Source: Semisulcospira habei (lineage: Eukaryota > Mollusca > Gastropoda > Semisulcospiridae). From it: a DNA stretch of 64,000 bases. The translations under genes and the position numbers were made by a program. The stretch lies in contig BTPG01000003.1 of assembly GCA_036245525.1 (NCBI GenBank), positions 163,231,696-163,295,695 of the forward strand, given 5' to 3'. Shown here piece after piece: positions 21,097-31,971 of this stretch (positions are counted from its first letter, which is position 1; each line of letters starts with the position of its first letter). The notes below the pieces were generated by a model, which was not told the origin of the DNA, did not search any database, and worked only from the letters and a program-made list of their open reading frames with translations.

Positions 21097-21387
21097 TTAG
21101 TTTTGATTGTTGGTAGGACAATTCCGTGGTTGTCCATGGTGTTTCGGGGTTCCGTCTAAGTATTCGAGCGTCCGTTGATCAATGATGTCGTAGGCATACA
21201 ACGCTTTGCTGTATCTGCCCTCTTTAAAGTATACGAAGAGGTATTCTAGTTGTTTCCTTGCTCCCTTGTCTCTGCAAAGGCCCATGAAGTAGACCCATTC
21301 AAAGAATATCGTAGGGTTCAGTCCATTGGAGAAGATGAATGCGGCTAATAGGATTGTTTGAAAGTGTGGGAGGTTTTTCGTCCTCAT
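21097..21387 (-). CDS. Coding-looking frame, unrecognised
   Basis: A 96-residue minus-strand frame, MRTKNLPHFQTILLAAFIFS then FFEWVYFMGLCRDKGARKQL and YLDGTPKHHG, has protein-like composition with a possible hydrophobic segment at residues 10-35 and no low-complexity bias. I do not recognise the family. Downstream on the same strand (20870-20960) lies GCTGATGAAGGCAGCC, a phrase reminiscent of Penelope-like element 3' regions, so it may be a retroelement fragment. No promoter or splice sites are evident. Confidence 0.3.
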   Translation of the reverse strand: MRTKNLPHFQTILLAAFIFSNGLNPTIFFEWVYFMGLCRDKGARKQLEYLFVYFKEGRYSKALYAYDIIDQRTLEYLDGTPKHHGQPRNCPTNNQN

Positions 21388-21914
21388 GTTTTTTGTTTTT
21401 TTTTTCTCCCGCCCAGTTGCGTGCTGGTCCTATGATGATTTCATAGTTCAACAGTCTGGCGGTTTTTCTGTTTCTGGTTCATTCCGTTTTCTTTTCCCCG
21501 TTGTTTGGGGGGGGGGGGGGGAGGGGACCTTGTATTGGTTACGGTGTGGCGCGTAGAAATAAGATATTTCCAATGCCAGTTGGTTCAAGTTCTTATTGGG
21601 AGGTCGTTCTGCTTCGTTTAATGTGTCATGACTTGAGGCTGTTACCGTTTTGAGTCGGCGTGCGGTTTTTGCTAGTGGTGCCTCATGTCCTTCTTATTTC
21701 TGTTTTTTTACCACTGCTAAATTGGTGGAGCTAGTGGTGCAGAAGTCTGTTGTGTTGATGCACTTCGGCCAGTAGCTTAGGTTCTTGGGCCGGCGATTTT
21801 GACACTTTTCTGTTTACCAGCCACTGCTAAGTGGTGCACTGAGCTATTGGCGCAAACATGCCATTTTTGGTAAACATGAATACACTTGCGAAGTTTTGAC
21901 ACCACGACAGGTTT

Positions 21915-21954
<40 letters not shown>
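21915..21954. repeat. (TC)n microsatellite
   Basis: Twenty TC units ending TTTCTCTAG. This also resembles a splice acceptor for the frame that follows. Confidence 0.9.
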
Positions 21955-21955
<1 letters not shown>

Positions 21956-21957
21956 AG

Positions 21958-22284
21958 TGTGGTCAAACACCAGCCGCATCCGCACAGCCCCAGTCCCACA
22001 GCGAACCATCATACTCTGCAGCGAGTACGGATGTACTGTCACAGACAAATATAGAGGTCGACCAACAAAACAGACCACCTAACCATCAGCAACAACAGCA
22101 GCATGAGCAGTCCTTTCTGCAACCACAGTGGTACCCGACACCCTGGCTTCACCAGATCCCGAACCCCTACGGTCTCTACAATTTGTCGCCTACACGCCAT
22201 GATCCCTGGGCCCCGTCCCATGGCTTTCAGTACAGTACTTTATCGATGTACCCTCCGTTCAACCAGACCTTGCAGCCTGTCTAA
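21958..22284 (+). CDS. Gln/Pro-rich C-terminal frame, probable LINE-A ORF1 remnant
   Basis: A 108-codon frame with no early start reads GQTPAASAQPQSHSEPSYSA, then a glutamine run (NHQQQQQHEQSF), then aromatic/proline-rich PQWYPTPWLHQIPNPYG and ends QTLQPV-stop at 22282. It lies 225 bases before the LINE-A ORF2 on the same strand, the normal place for a LINE ORF1, whose C termini are often low-complexity. An in-frame TAG at 21955 marks the upstream limit. A 3' exon of an unrelated host gene spliced at CTCTAG is the alternative. Confidence 0.5.
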   Translation, partial: CGQTPAASAQPQSHSEPSYSAASTDVLSQTNIEVDQQNRPPNHQQQQQHEQSFLQPQWYPTPWLHQIPNPYGLYNLSPTRHDPWAPSHGFQYSTLSMYPPFNQTLQPV

Positions 22285-22509
22285 GCGTTCATAGCTGATT
22301 CTATTAACTCTTTTGTGCTTCCCTTTGCCATAGACTTTACGACTGTGAAACCGGACTTTTGACTTTCAGGTGTTAGACTGCGAAACTGCGTGGACACTGA
22401 TCCAGTTTCAACTCGATTTTCTTGTCATTGTTTTTAAATTACACGATAGTGCTTTACTGTGACAAACATTTGGCGTTACTGCCAGTCCTTATGATCCTTA
22501 TTAGGTTTA
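22285..22509. other. LINE-A inter-ORF spacer
   Basis: AT-rich spacer without other signals. Confidence 0.5.
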
Positions 22510-25387
22510 TTGCCTGTGCAGCTCAGTGTGTATTACCTGTTTCTGAACTGTTTTGTTCACAGTATTTTTCATTTCAACATGTCAGACTCCTCTAATATTC
22601 ATATAGGTCATCTCAATATCTATCATCTATGTAACAAGACTCCCGATGTGTGTGTTCTTTTGAGTCAACCCAACCCTTTCCACTTGTTTGGTTTCACGGA
22701 AACCCGTCTTAACTCCAATATCAGCGATGACGTCATTTCTATCCCTGATTTTTCCCTTATGCGCCGCGACCCACAAAGCCCCAAACATACCGGCATTGCG
22801 GTGTATATTCATGATTCTATAAAAGACATCACCCGTAGAAGACCGGACCTTGAATCAGACACAGTGGAAAGTGTTTGGGTTGAAATAAGAAACAAGTCAA
22901 GTCCTGTATTAGTTGGTTTTATTTACAGGAACCCCTCTGCACCAAATGTATGGCTTGATGATTTCACTGACATGCTAGATCAAGTTAAAAACTGTACATC
23001 AGATGTGCTTTTGTTAGGGGACTTTAACATTAACATGTTTTCCGCTAACCCTACATGGGAGTCCACTATTACTCTTTTTGGGCTCAAACAGCTGATAACA
23101 TCTCCAACTCGTGTTACGTCTACGTCCTCTACACTCATTGATCATATATATACAACGAACAAGAGCCGAGTGTTGGAGACGGAAGTACTACAAGTTGGAA
23201 TCAGCGACCATTACCCTGTGTGCTGTAACTGGACCGTGAAAGCAGATAAACCTATCCGTAAACACCAGCACACTACCATCAAGTATAGATCGCTTAAACG
23301 TTTTAACAAAGAGGCTTTTTTGTTTGACCTTAGTTCCGTTTCTTTTGATACTGTTTATCACCATTGTGAGCCTGATGGTGCGTTGTCTGAGTGGTACAGA
23401 TTGTTCCTCAGTGTTCTTGATAGGCACGCCCCGATTAGGGAAAAACGAGTAAAAAACCCGCAACTGCCGCCTTGGCTAAACAAAGGTTTGGTCGATGCCA
23501 TGCAACTGAGAGATGAATTAAAACAGAAAAAAGATTTCCCTGCTTACCGTAAGCAACGCAACCGCGTTAAAAAATTAGTTCTTGATGCCAAAAAGTCACT
23601 CTTTAAACGAATAATGAATGACAAAAAGGATACAGTCTCTGTTTGGAGAGCGCTTAACGCCCTTACAAAATCTAACTATAGCCCTACGCATACCTCTATT
23701 TCTGCAGAAACTTTTAATAATCATTTTCTTTCTGCCGCCCAGTCGTTGCTGCAAAACACTACGTCTAAGGCACCGTTTGTATCCCCAATCCTTGTCAAAT
23801 ATTGTGATGGCAAACTTTCTTCTCGTTCATCTTTCCACATACCTTGCATGACAGTGCACGATGTCGGTAAAGCGATTGAATGTCTCAAAAGTAAGCGCAC
23901 TTCAGGACAAGATGAAATTAGTACTGCTGTGTTAAAACTATCACTACCTTTCATAGTAGAATCTTTAACGTACATCTACAACCGTTGTATCGAGCGTGGC
24001 GAATTCCCCTCTGATTTGAAAAAAGCCAAAGTTATTCCGCTTCCTAAGAACAAAGATCTTACAGATCCCAATAAATTCAGGCCAATTTCTATCTTGTCTT
24101 CACTTTCAAAACCCATAGAAAAGCACATACACAAACACTTACAGCACTTTCTTGACACACACGACCTTATTCATCCCTTACAGTCAGGATTTCGCCCGCG
24201 GCACTCTTGTCAAACAGCTCTCTCACATTTAACGGATCGTTGGCTCACATCAATAAATAAAGCACTGTTGACTGGAGTGGTCTTTTTAGACTTTACCAAA
24301 GCCTTCGACTTAGTTAACCATACCCTCCTTACCGAAAAACTCTCAGTCTACCGCGTAAGTGACCGAGCTGTATCCTTTTTTAAATCCTACCTTGAAGGCC
24401 GACGACAGTATGTCAGCGTAAATGGCAAATCATCCTCTGAGGGGCTGATTATGCATGGCGTGCCCCAGGGATCTATTCTCGGGCCTTTATTGTTCACACT
24501 TTACATAAATGACTTACCTTTACATATCTCACAGCCCGACGTTACCTGTAGCTTATTTGCAGATGATGCAACTTTGGATGTGTCTGCGCCAGACGTGCCC
24601 ACAATCACTAGTTCACTCCAGCAAACAATAAATGAAGTCTTTGATTGGTGCCAGACTAATTCCATGATTCCAAATCCATCAAAGACGGAATGTATGCTTG
24701 TGACAACAAGGCAAAAGCATCAGCTGAGCCCGCCGCCACTCAAACTTTACCTTGAACAGCAACCAATAGCGCAAGTTAGAGAACATCGTTTGCTTGGTGT
24801 CACTGTAGACGACCAGCTCAGTTGGCACTCGCATACTAATTCTATTTGTAAGGTTTCGTCAAAAAATTCTATATTTGTTATCTAGACTAGTTCTATTCAC
24901 CGACGTTTCAACCAGGCAGTTGTTTTATAATGCACACATAAAATCCCATCTAGATTACGCATCGACAGTATGGGATGGATGCAGCGATATTTCTTTAAAA
25001 AGAATAAATTCACTCCATAGACGTGCGGCAAAGCTTATCCTAAAAGATTCCCACACCCCTTTGACTACCGACGATAAACTAACAAAATTAAATATGTTGC
25101 CCCTTCGTAAGCACTTTTTATTCAATAAATGTGTATTTATGCGTAAGATCACACTTTCAAAATCACCTGGATATCTCGCTGCTCTCTTTAAGGCTCCTCA
25201 CACTCCGTACCCGACACTGAGGAACGACCTGGTAGTGCCTAGGCCCCGCCTTGACATTTTTAAATCGGCCTTGTCATATTTAGCAGCCAAAGAATGGAAT
25301 TTACTTCCAAAAGAAATAAAATCTATCACGACCATAAATGCTTTCAAGACACGGCTTCATCAGCATTTGCTACAAATGCAATCGTAA
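22510..25387 (+). pseudogene. LINE-A ORF2: endonuclease + reverse transcriptase, one frameshift
   Basis: ORF2 encodes an APE-type endonuclease then an RT. Endonuclease residues are visible in order: GHLNI, FTETRL, GFIYRNPSAP, LLGDFNINMF and GISDHYPV. RT motifs follow: KFRPISILSSL, FLDFTKAFDLVNH, HGVPQGSILGPLLFTLYIND and FADDA with both catalytic aspartates. The frame breaks at about 24863 in a run of six A. With five A it continues directly into LLSRLVLFTDVST and HIKSHLDYASTVWDGCSD and ends at 25387 (about 960 residues in all). This is the CR1/Rex/L2 (Jockey group) domain layout. The break could be a real mutation or a sequencing error; otherwise the protein looks functional. Confidence 0.9.
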
Positions 25388-25550
25388 ACTGCTTTTGTTT
25401 TAGAATGACGTGGTATTTTGAATTTGTCTATCTGATTGTTTTTTGTTTTTTTTTTAATCTTATGGTACACTTGTTAGATGGTAGCGCATGTATATCTCAT
25501 TTTGTGTATTAAATGTGTTTATGATGTTTTTGTATATGATCGCCATATGT

Positions 25551-25614
25551 ACACACTGGCTGTATCCCTGCTGTCATCTTCGAGCGGCAGCTGATCGAGG
25601 GGGGCAGCCAGTAT
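25551..25614. repeat. Family F-like fold-back within LINE-A 3' UTR
   Basis: CACACTGGCTGTATCCCTGC and GGGGGGCAGCCAGTATG form imperfect arms. Confidence 0.5.
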
Positions 25615-25772
25615 GACTCGCCTTGTTGGGCGCTTATGGTATGTCAGTGCGTGCGGCCCCGTGAGTGGGTGTGTAAGTAGTTTAGCAAGGACAAGATGGA
25701 AGAAAGGTCTTCAGACCTAAATCTTTTTATCCTTGGAAAATAAAGATTCATTGTCATTGTCATTGTCATTGT

Positions 25773-26156
25773 CTCTCTCTCTCTCTCGCTCTTTCGCTTT
25801 TTTTTTTTTTTGTCCAAAAAGTACTCCGGCGGTCGCCGGAGCGCCGGAGTGGCCCGCTACGCCCCTGCNCATCTTTACAGCCTTGACTGTCGCATCTTCA
25901 TTCAGACTATAATTTGTTTCATTTTATTGTCAGCTCGGCTTTTCTAACACTAACTAATCAAATCTATACCAACTTACGATTCATTTGTACCGCCCAGCGG
26001 TTTGCGGTTATGTTTGTGGTTGTGTTATTGTTTTTAGGCCATGTGTGTGTTTATCTTAGAAAGATCCCGTATTCAGTTGAGTAATTTTAGATCATAATCA
26101 CGTACCTTTTTAGTATGATTCGTTTTTGTTTTTTTTTAATGGAGAATTGTGATCGA

Positions 26157-26211
<55 letters not shown>

Positions 26212-26241
26212 CTAGAATGTTGCACATTAAATTAGATAAAC
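25773..26241. other. Low-complexity spacer
   Basis: Holds (TC)n, a T run, one N at 25869 and a (TG)n run at about 26157-26210. No gene seen. Confidence 0.7.
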
Positions 26242-27005
26242 TGTTGCAAAGTTCGACGCGATTGTTCTAGTGACCTCAAACATGACGTCAAAGTTTGTAG
26301 TACACATTTTGGCTACATTTCGTAACATTTACGTAATGCACCTAGATTTTTGTGAAAGATTGTAGAGAGATCTAGAGAGTATTTTTTTAAAAAAAAATTT
26401 TTTTTTATATATTTCTTTTAAAAAAAAAAACAACAAAAATTAATACATTATACTGATTTCGTAACCGTTTCCTTTTCTGATTGGTTGAGTTGTGTAACTT
26501 GCCGGATTATTCTGGAAATTTGTGATAATATAAAAGAGAGTTTTAGGAATATGTGCAGGCATCAACTCCGCCGTTGCCGGTCCCAAGCCCGGATGAAAAA
26601 GGAGGAGGGAAAACCTACGTCAAAACTACAAGGAAAACTACGCCAAAACTGCTAGTCCCCGATCACTTTTGGTGCCAGTGGGTCAGTAAACTGGAACAAA
26701 CAACAACAACAATGTGCATGCATTGTAGGAGACAGTGTATCACAGTGTGGATGCATTGTATGAGAGACCACGTAGAGTCAAAGTTTGGATGCGGCATTTG
26801 TGAGAGATATTGCATCAAAGTGTGGATGCAAAGAGTACATCGTGAAAATAAAGTACTGTTGGAACAGTTACTCCAGTCTGGTCTACAACCTTGTGCCACG
26901 TGTGACGAGTTGCAACTGAGTGAGGTTTTTCAACAAGAACCCCGCTACGTGACTGGTGCGATTGCATCATAATACGACTACGACTACCCGGCACGTACTG
27001 TAACA
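26242..27005 (+). mobile_element. Solo-LTR-like element, + copy
   Basis: Begins TGTTGCAAAG and ends CGTACTGTAACA, the TGTTA...TAACA pattern of LTRs. It has an inverted CCAAT box (CTGATTGGTTGAG, 26477), a TATA box (ATATAAAAGAG, 26529) and AATAAAG near 26849. It aligns with the minus-strand 28862-29589 element over promoter and 3' half (GGAACAGTTACTCCAG, CCACGTGTGACGA, CGACTACGACT). A 139-codon frame inside it (26553-26972) is not conserved in the other copy. No target duplication is visible, so the class is tentative. Confidence 0.5.
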
Positions 27006-27173
27006 TGCTCAAAGTCTAACTAATGTGTTTTTTACACGTCATGTCGTAACTTGTAGATTTCTGTGAGAATGTCTGTATTATCATATACCCCGCACTGATA
27101 GACATTTCCATCTTCACTTGAAGATGTATAGTTTCTCAGTCATGAGGTCATGCAGCATTGATGCCGGGTTGAA

Positions 27174-27690
27174 TTAAAGGCTGTGTGTCCGTCGTCATGC
27201 AGAATCGGGCCCATTAAAAAATTTTTGCTATGCGTGTCTTCCCGGCCATGAAACCAAGCCAAAATTATCAGGAGTAGAACCCATTCTGCTGCAGGGGTCA
27301 GTTGCCGCATGAATGAGCTTAAAGTACCATTACGCATAAATCTAAAGAAACATTTCAGCACCATTTGTGTGTTATGCCTTGTCGACACACCTAATGATCT
27401 TTAACAGCAGGGTTTGGACACGCAGCAAGAGCACACGCGTAATCGCACTTCATTTATTTGCGCAGCCGTTAGCATGACAGTCTATTCTTTAGCTGTTTCT
27501 CAGTACTGATAGCGTTGTTTTTCTAGAACGGAGTGGAGTCACTGTCAGGTTACTTGATATAAAGACGACGTGTGCTGAACTGGATTGTTCTGTGTCTAAA
27601 CGAACCATAGCTAGACCTGTGTGTAGCGTTTCGTAACCATCTGTTTCAGAAGTGTATATTTGAACAGTTACGGCGGTAGTGGGCCATTAA
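27174..27690 (-). mobile_element. Unclassified dispersed repeat R1, minus copy
   Basis: Bounded by TTAAAGGC at the left and GGCCATTAA at the right. It is the reverse complement of 9008-9412 over about 380 bp. The TTAA-plus-GGC ends suggest another TTAA-targeting element. Confidence 0.7.
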
Positions 27691-28137
27691 TAGTCCTCCG
27701 ATTCAGCGGAACACCGGCTTGCTTAGTGACTTGCGCAGGACTAAGGCTCAGTCACTCATACAGCTGTCCTCATGCCCGCCGCAGCCGCCGTCCGAGTGAG
27801 GCAGCGATCGGGCTGGTCTGTGATTTTGAACCTTACGGCGGCCATCGGCATCACAGGGGTTTCCGTCAACGCGGACGCACGCGTGTGTGTCTATCCCCTA
27901 AGGCCAAGGCACGCCCACAATGGCGATCCGGAAACTGAGGGTAAGGGTCATTGACCGCGATGGCGGGTTGTCAGTCTCAGTTGGCCTTCTGTCCTCTCCG
28001 AGGCCCTCCCTCTGTCTAAACTCGCTACGCTTTTCTGCATGTAGCACGTACAATACAAATGACACCTATGCACTGATGGACCTGTCAAATAGTCAGGCAG
28101 CGGGCACATGAAGACCTAATGGACTCAACTAATGGAT
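27691..28137. other. GC-rich sequence, no gene called
   Basis: Contains GTCTGTGATTTTGAACCTTA near 27822, related to the hairpin at 42105. Short frames here lack recognisable domains. Confidence 0.4.
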
Positions 28138-28181
28138 AGCTCACGGTCGGGCGCCGGGCCGGGACACAGCACGTGGTGCCA

Positions 28182-28236
28182 AACGTTTCTAACTCCAAAA
28201 CTGAGGCTCAGTTCAAACTTTGGAGTTAGAAACGTT
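28182..28236. repeat. Short palindrome
   Basis: AACGTTTCTAACTCCAAA and TTTGGAGTTAGAAACGTT are perfect 18 bp arms, with CTGAG/CTCAG closer to the centre. Confidence 0.88.
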
Positions 28237-28337
28237 AAGAAAACGTTTCAGGGCTTAACGTCTTCTGCCACCACGTGAAGAGGATATCAAAGACGGGGCC
28301 CCGAATAGGATCCATATGTGCACAGTTGGCCGGATCC

Positions 28338-28405
28338 GGCCATCGCGGTTCGAACCCATGACTGATCTAACACTGATTCTACCATCTGAGCCACCCCGGT
28401 CCGGC
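28338..28405 (-). repeat. tRNA-derived SINE head or tRNA pseudogene
   Basis: The minus strand has A-box-like TGGCTCAGATGGTAGA and B-box GGGTTCGAACC, spaced as in tRNA genes, but no well-paired acceptor stem. Confidence 0.6.
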
Positions 28406-28861
28406 TCCATTTTGCTCAAGTATTCTACGCAAAAAGGCGGATAGAACATAATTTTTTATCAGCCTTTTGGCGTTATGGAAACGTGTCTGCAGCCGGCTTT
28501 CAGGCGTGGAATCTCATAATCTGATATGTTAAGCGGCTTTAGAGGCGTCTCTATTTTAGATGCGTCACTTGGCCGCGCTAGAGACTTTTCCGTGTGTGTT
28601 GTTCGGCGTTAGATTCACAAAACCGGGCACCATCGATTTCTCACAGACTGTAAATAACGGGTTTCCTTTTATGATTAGCTGTCAGGGACTGTGTGCTTTC
28701 TCTACTGTGAAGGGAACATTACCACAAACAGTGACTAATTCCAATGTTCAGCCCTGGAAAGGGGCGGGTGTGTACGCTGACTCTCGTACTATAGCGAAAT
28801 AGCTGGGTACTCACAGTCACTGCCTGTCAGATCCAGGCATTTTAACCCCACTACTGCCGGG

Positions 28862-29589
28862 TGTTACGTGGTGGAGTCGTAGTCATAGTATGATAAACAC
28901 ACCAGAGGCACGCACGTAAGGTTCTTTTAAATAAACTTCATTCAGTCACACGTGGTTTAAGGATGTAGGCTACTCTGGAGTAACAGTTCCAACAATATTT
29001 TAATTCAGCGGTGCGATCTCCACACAATGCATTCCCAAATGCACCAACACTGATGCAATGTCTCTTCTGCAAATGTCAACACTGGCGACACAAAGTTTCT
29101 CATACAACGTACACCACCGTTACGCTGCGTCTCTCACAATGTACACCCTATACGGGCCACGTACCAACGATAAACTGTGTGTCCCTACAACTGACAATGC
29201 ATGACAATGTACACACGTGCTTCCTAGCACCAACTTTTATAGTTAAACGACTTTCCAGAAAAATCTAATGAATTTATACAACGCACCCAATCAGAACGGA
29301 ACACTTAACTGAAACTCATAAATAATAATTTTAAAAAAAGGAACTTTCTAGAATAACTACAATAGTGTACAAAAAGTTGACTGCTCATTTCAGCCCCAAA
29401 TCCCAGTGTATAATGACGTCACACAAAAGTATGGCACACCGTTCACGACCTTTCATAACACGCAAAGAACGGTTGCTAAATTCACGCGCACACAGAACAA
29501 CTATGGCTAAAAATAGAGCAGCTCTACTACCGCTATCCACCGTGCGACTTTGCTAGAAGCTTCCGGACTAAACTTTGCGTATCATAACA
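28862..29589 (-). mobile_element. Solo-LTR-like element, minus copy
   Basis: On the minus strand it starts TGTTATGATACGCAAAG and ends CCACGTAACA. It carries CTGATTGGGTGCG and ACTATAAAAG in the same order as the copy at 26242, and similar length (728 against 764 bp). The two are about 1.86 kb apart in opposite orientation. Confidence 0.5.
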
Positions 29590-29756
29590 AAACCAATTCC
29601 GCTATCTGCGCGAACAATAGAGAATCTCACTGAAAAGGTACGTGATACGTAACCATGATAGCTCAAATAAATATCGGATCGTTTCCTACGATTAACACAT
29701 GCATGCTCTCACAGAACAACACAACCACAATCGTAACACCGGTACAACGCCGCAAT

Positions 29757-29822
29757 GCAAGAGGCATAGATCCTCGTGAGCCCCCGCAGTTGCGGGGGCT
29801 CATGAGGATCTATGCCTCTTGC
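29757..29822. repeat. Family B fold-back, nearly perfect
   Basis: GCAAGAGGCATAGATCCTCG and TGAGGATCTATGCCTCTTGC around CCCCCGCAGTTGCGGGGG. Confidence 0.93.
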
Positions 29823-29902
29823 TGGCAACTTCTGGAAATCGAATCCGTGTTATCCGTGTTTTGTGTGGTCATCAGCCGCCGTCTGTGAAAGGATGTAAAC
29901 CT

Positions 29903-30011
29903 TTAACCCTTTAACTGCCGGGGAAAAGTGAACAACGACCCAACAGCAAGAGGTATAGATCCTCATGAGCGCACGCAGTTGCTTGGACTCATGAGGATTT
30001 ATGCCTCTTGC
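29903..30011. mobile_element. Family B element with left TTAA terminus
   Basis: TTAACCCTTTAACTGCCGGG opens the element 40 bp before the GCAAGAGGTATAG arm. The right terminus is eroded after CTTGCTGAGGCCACTTTGTA. Confidence 0.82.
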
Positions 30012-30402
30012 TGAGGCCACTTTGTACTGACGACGGCTTTTAAGTTGAATTTAAAATGATATAAAAAAAGATAATCTGCATCCTTTTGTTGAAACTACAT
30101 TGTATCTGTCCTTGCACTGCTTTGAAGTTGAATTTACACTGATGTAAAAGTACAGTGTGCACCTACTGGCAATGAAGTTGTTTAGTTAACTCTCAGAACC
30201 AGCCGTGTATTGATTTATTGAGCACCACTTACACACAGCAGGACATGATAACTTTGCATGCACCAAGCTGCTCAGGAAGTACTTTTGTCAGGGTCCAGCC
30301 AGATCCCGATATTTTATAGAGATTCGGAATTTGAAGTGAAGCAGAAAACATCACGTGACGCACAAAGAAGTAATGTTCAATTTATGAAATATTCTGACGA
30401 GC

Positions 30403-30463
30403 CCACAAACAAACAAACAAACAAACAAACAAACAAACAAACAAACAAACAAACAAACAAACG
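30403..30463. repeat. (CAAA)n microsatellite
   Basis: About 15 CAAA units followed by a C-rich run. Confidence 0.95.
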
Positions 30464-30613
30464 AACAAACACCCCCCCACCCCCCGAAAAAAAAATCACT
30501 GGAATAATCAGAGAAAAGTCCAGTGTTTGTGATTATTGTAGTGAAATGTCGCATTTCTTTTGCGCATGTTGCACAAAAAATAGTCATCCCAGAAGGCGTT
30601 ACATATTCAAACT

Positions 30614-31055
30614 GGGCAGTTCAGGCAGTAAGAAAACCGGTGTTTAAAAAAAAAAACTTTTCGCCTTTGAAAATTTGTAGTATGGCTGAATGTTGGACTG
30701 GAATTTCTGGTTAGATAGAGAAGACATGTTTGGTGCTTTGATTCATATCACTGATCCTGAGCTTATCCAGTGGACAATTGTGGGGCGAGGGTGAGTTGCC
30801 GTTGCCATGGTGATTTGAGGGGCACGTTGATTTAAGCTGTGCTTGGGTGTGGCCGGGTGGTAAGAAGGTTCATAGCCAAGAAATGAGATTGTCAATGTGC
30901 TGGTTTTTTGTTTTTGTATTTTGTGCGTGGCAACTGCGCAGCTGGTAGGCGGTAGTATTTTTTAGAGGACTGAAAAATTAGGGGATGACTGGGACTGACT
31001 AAGGCTAAGAGACTGGACTGTGACAGTACAGAAACGGCACAGTGTTCCTTGGCCA
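30614..31055 (+). mobile_element. Unclassified dispersed repeat R2, + copy
   Basis: Shares TTTGTAGTATGGCTGAATGT, GCTTATCCAGTGGACAATTG and GACTGAAAAATTAGGGGATG with the reverse complement of 39548-40016. No coding frame or terminal repeat recognised. Confidence 0.75.
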
Positions 31056-31310
31056 AAAAGCGTTTTCCTGTAAGGGAGACAATCAAAACAATGCGTAATA
31101 TTTTCGCGACAGCCATTTGGATTTTCTCCCCTATACCGCGGAAACACCCACATGAGACCCAGTGACATAGAGTTCAAACTTTACCCGATACAGACAAGGG
31201 ATGTCCGCATTTGGTACTAACAATTGTAATTGTCCAGTGGCGGGTCAGGTAAAGCCGACATCGTGGCCAGGACCTTTTGCTAACTGTATCTTGACAGTTG
31301 TCGCAGTCAG

Positions 31311-31355
31311 AACCTCTAGGCGCAAGCTATTCTGGCACCACCCTTGAACTAAAGC
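31311..31355. mobile_element. Family A element, left fragment (split)
   Basis: GCAAGCTATTCTGGCACCAC then CCTTGAACTAAAGCCA. It is interrupted by the LINE 3' end that follows and resumes at 31876. Confidence 0.75.
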
Positions 31356-31824
31356 CACGTAACCCCTATACTGAAAGACCTTCACTGGTTTCCAATCCAA
31401 TCCCGCATACTGTTTAAGCGGATTGCGACCCTTGCATACCACCACTTCCGTCATACCTTTCCTCCAGTCTAATTACTTACCAGCCCTCTCGCTCACTGCG
31501 GCGTTCACCGGGAGAGAAACTTCTCAAGTTCCAAAGTTCCATCTCAAATCTGCCGGTGAACGCTCTTTCAGATGTACTGCTCATTTTAATTTGGAATTCC
31601 TTACCGACTGAGCTGAGAAATGCCTCCCCAATTATGCAGTTGAAAGCAAAGTTAAAAACTTACCTTTTCTCGCAGACTTTCGTGTAAACTCTACGGTTTT
31701 TTGTAAAGCTCCCCCCCCCCCCCCCCTGCAGACTGTGTGTGTGTGCGTGTGTGTGTGTGTGTGTGGTTTTCGCCTGCACATTGAGTTATATTATAAATAT
31801 GAGAATGCGCCATATAAATACCAT

Positions 31825-31875
<51 letters not shown>
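31356..31875 (+). mobile_element. LINE-C 3' end inserted in a family A element
   Basis: The tail of an RT frame is readable with breaks: LHWFPIQSRI near the start, then WNSLPTELRNASPIMQL and LKTYLFSQTF before the stop. It is followed by C and TG runs, GAATGCGCCATATAAATACC and ATT repeats, a LINE 3' end. Comparison with the intact element at 59820 shows the host sequence resumes at CTCTATATCC, so the LINE landed inside the fold-back element. Confidence 0.8.
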
Positions 31876-31877
<2 letters not shown>

Positions 31878-31971
31878 GCTCTATATCCTTATAATTATGT
31901 AAGTACTATAATGTACTTGCATATGGCAGTGTACAATTTGAAGCTTTTAGCCTCAGTATGATATGGGTTAA
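31876..31971. mobile_element. Family A element, right fragment (split)
   Basis: CTCTATATCCTTATAATTAT to ATGGGTTAA matches the outer arm of the 59820 and 35291 copies. Confidence 0.8.

Larger units (their letters stand above)
21958..25772 (+). mobile_element. LINE-A, nearly complete non-LTR retrotransposon
   Basis: Probable ORF1 tail, full ORF2 with endonuclease and RT, 3' UTR with an AATAAAG signal near 25740, and a terminal (ATTGTC)n tail at 25748-25772. Only the 5' UTR and N-terminal ORF1 appear missing. Target duplications were not found, partly because a (TC)n tract abuts the tail. Confidence 0.85.

Noticed and set aside
26553..26972. 139-codon frame after a TATA box
   Set aside because: It lies inside an LTR-like element and is not preserved in the second copy. 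Internal near-repeats explain the Cys/His pattern.
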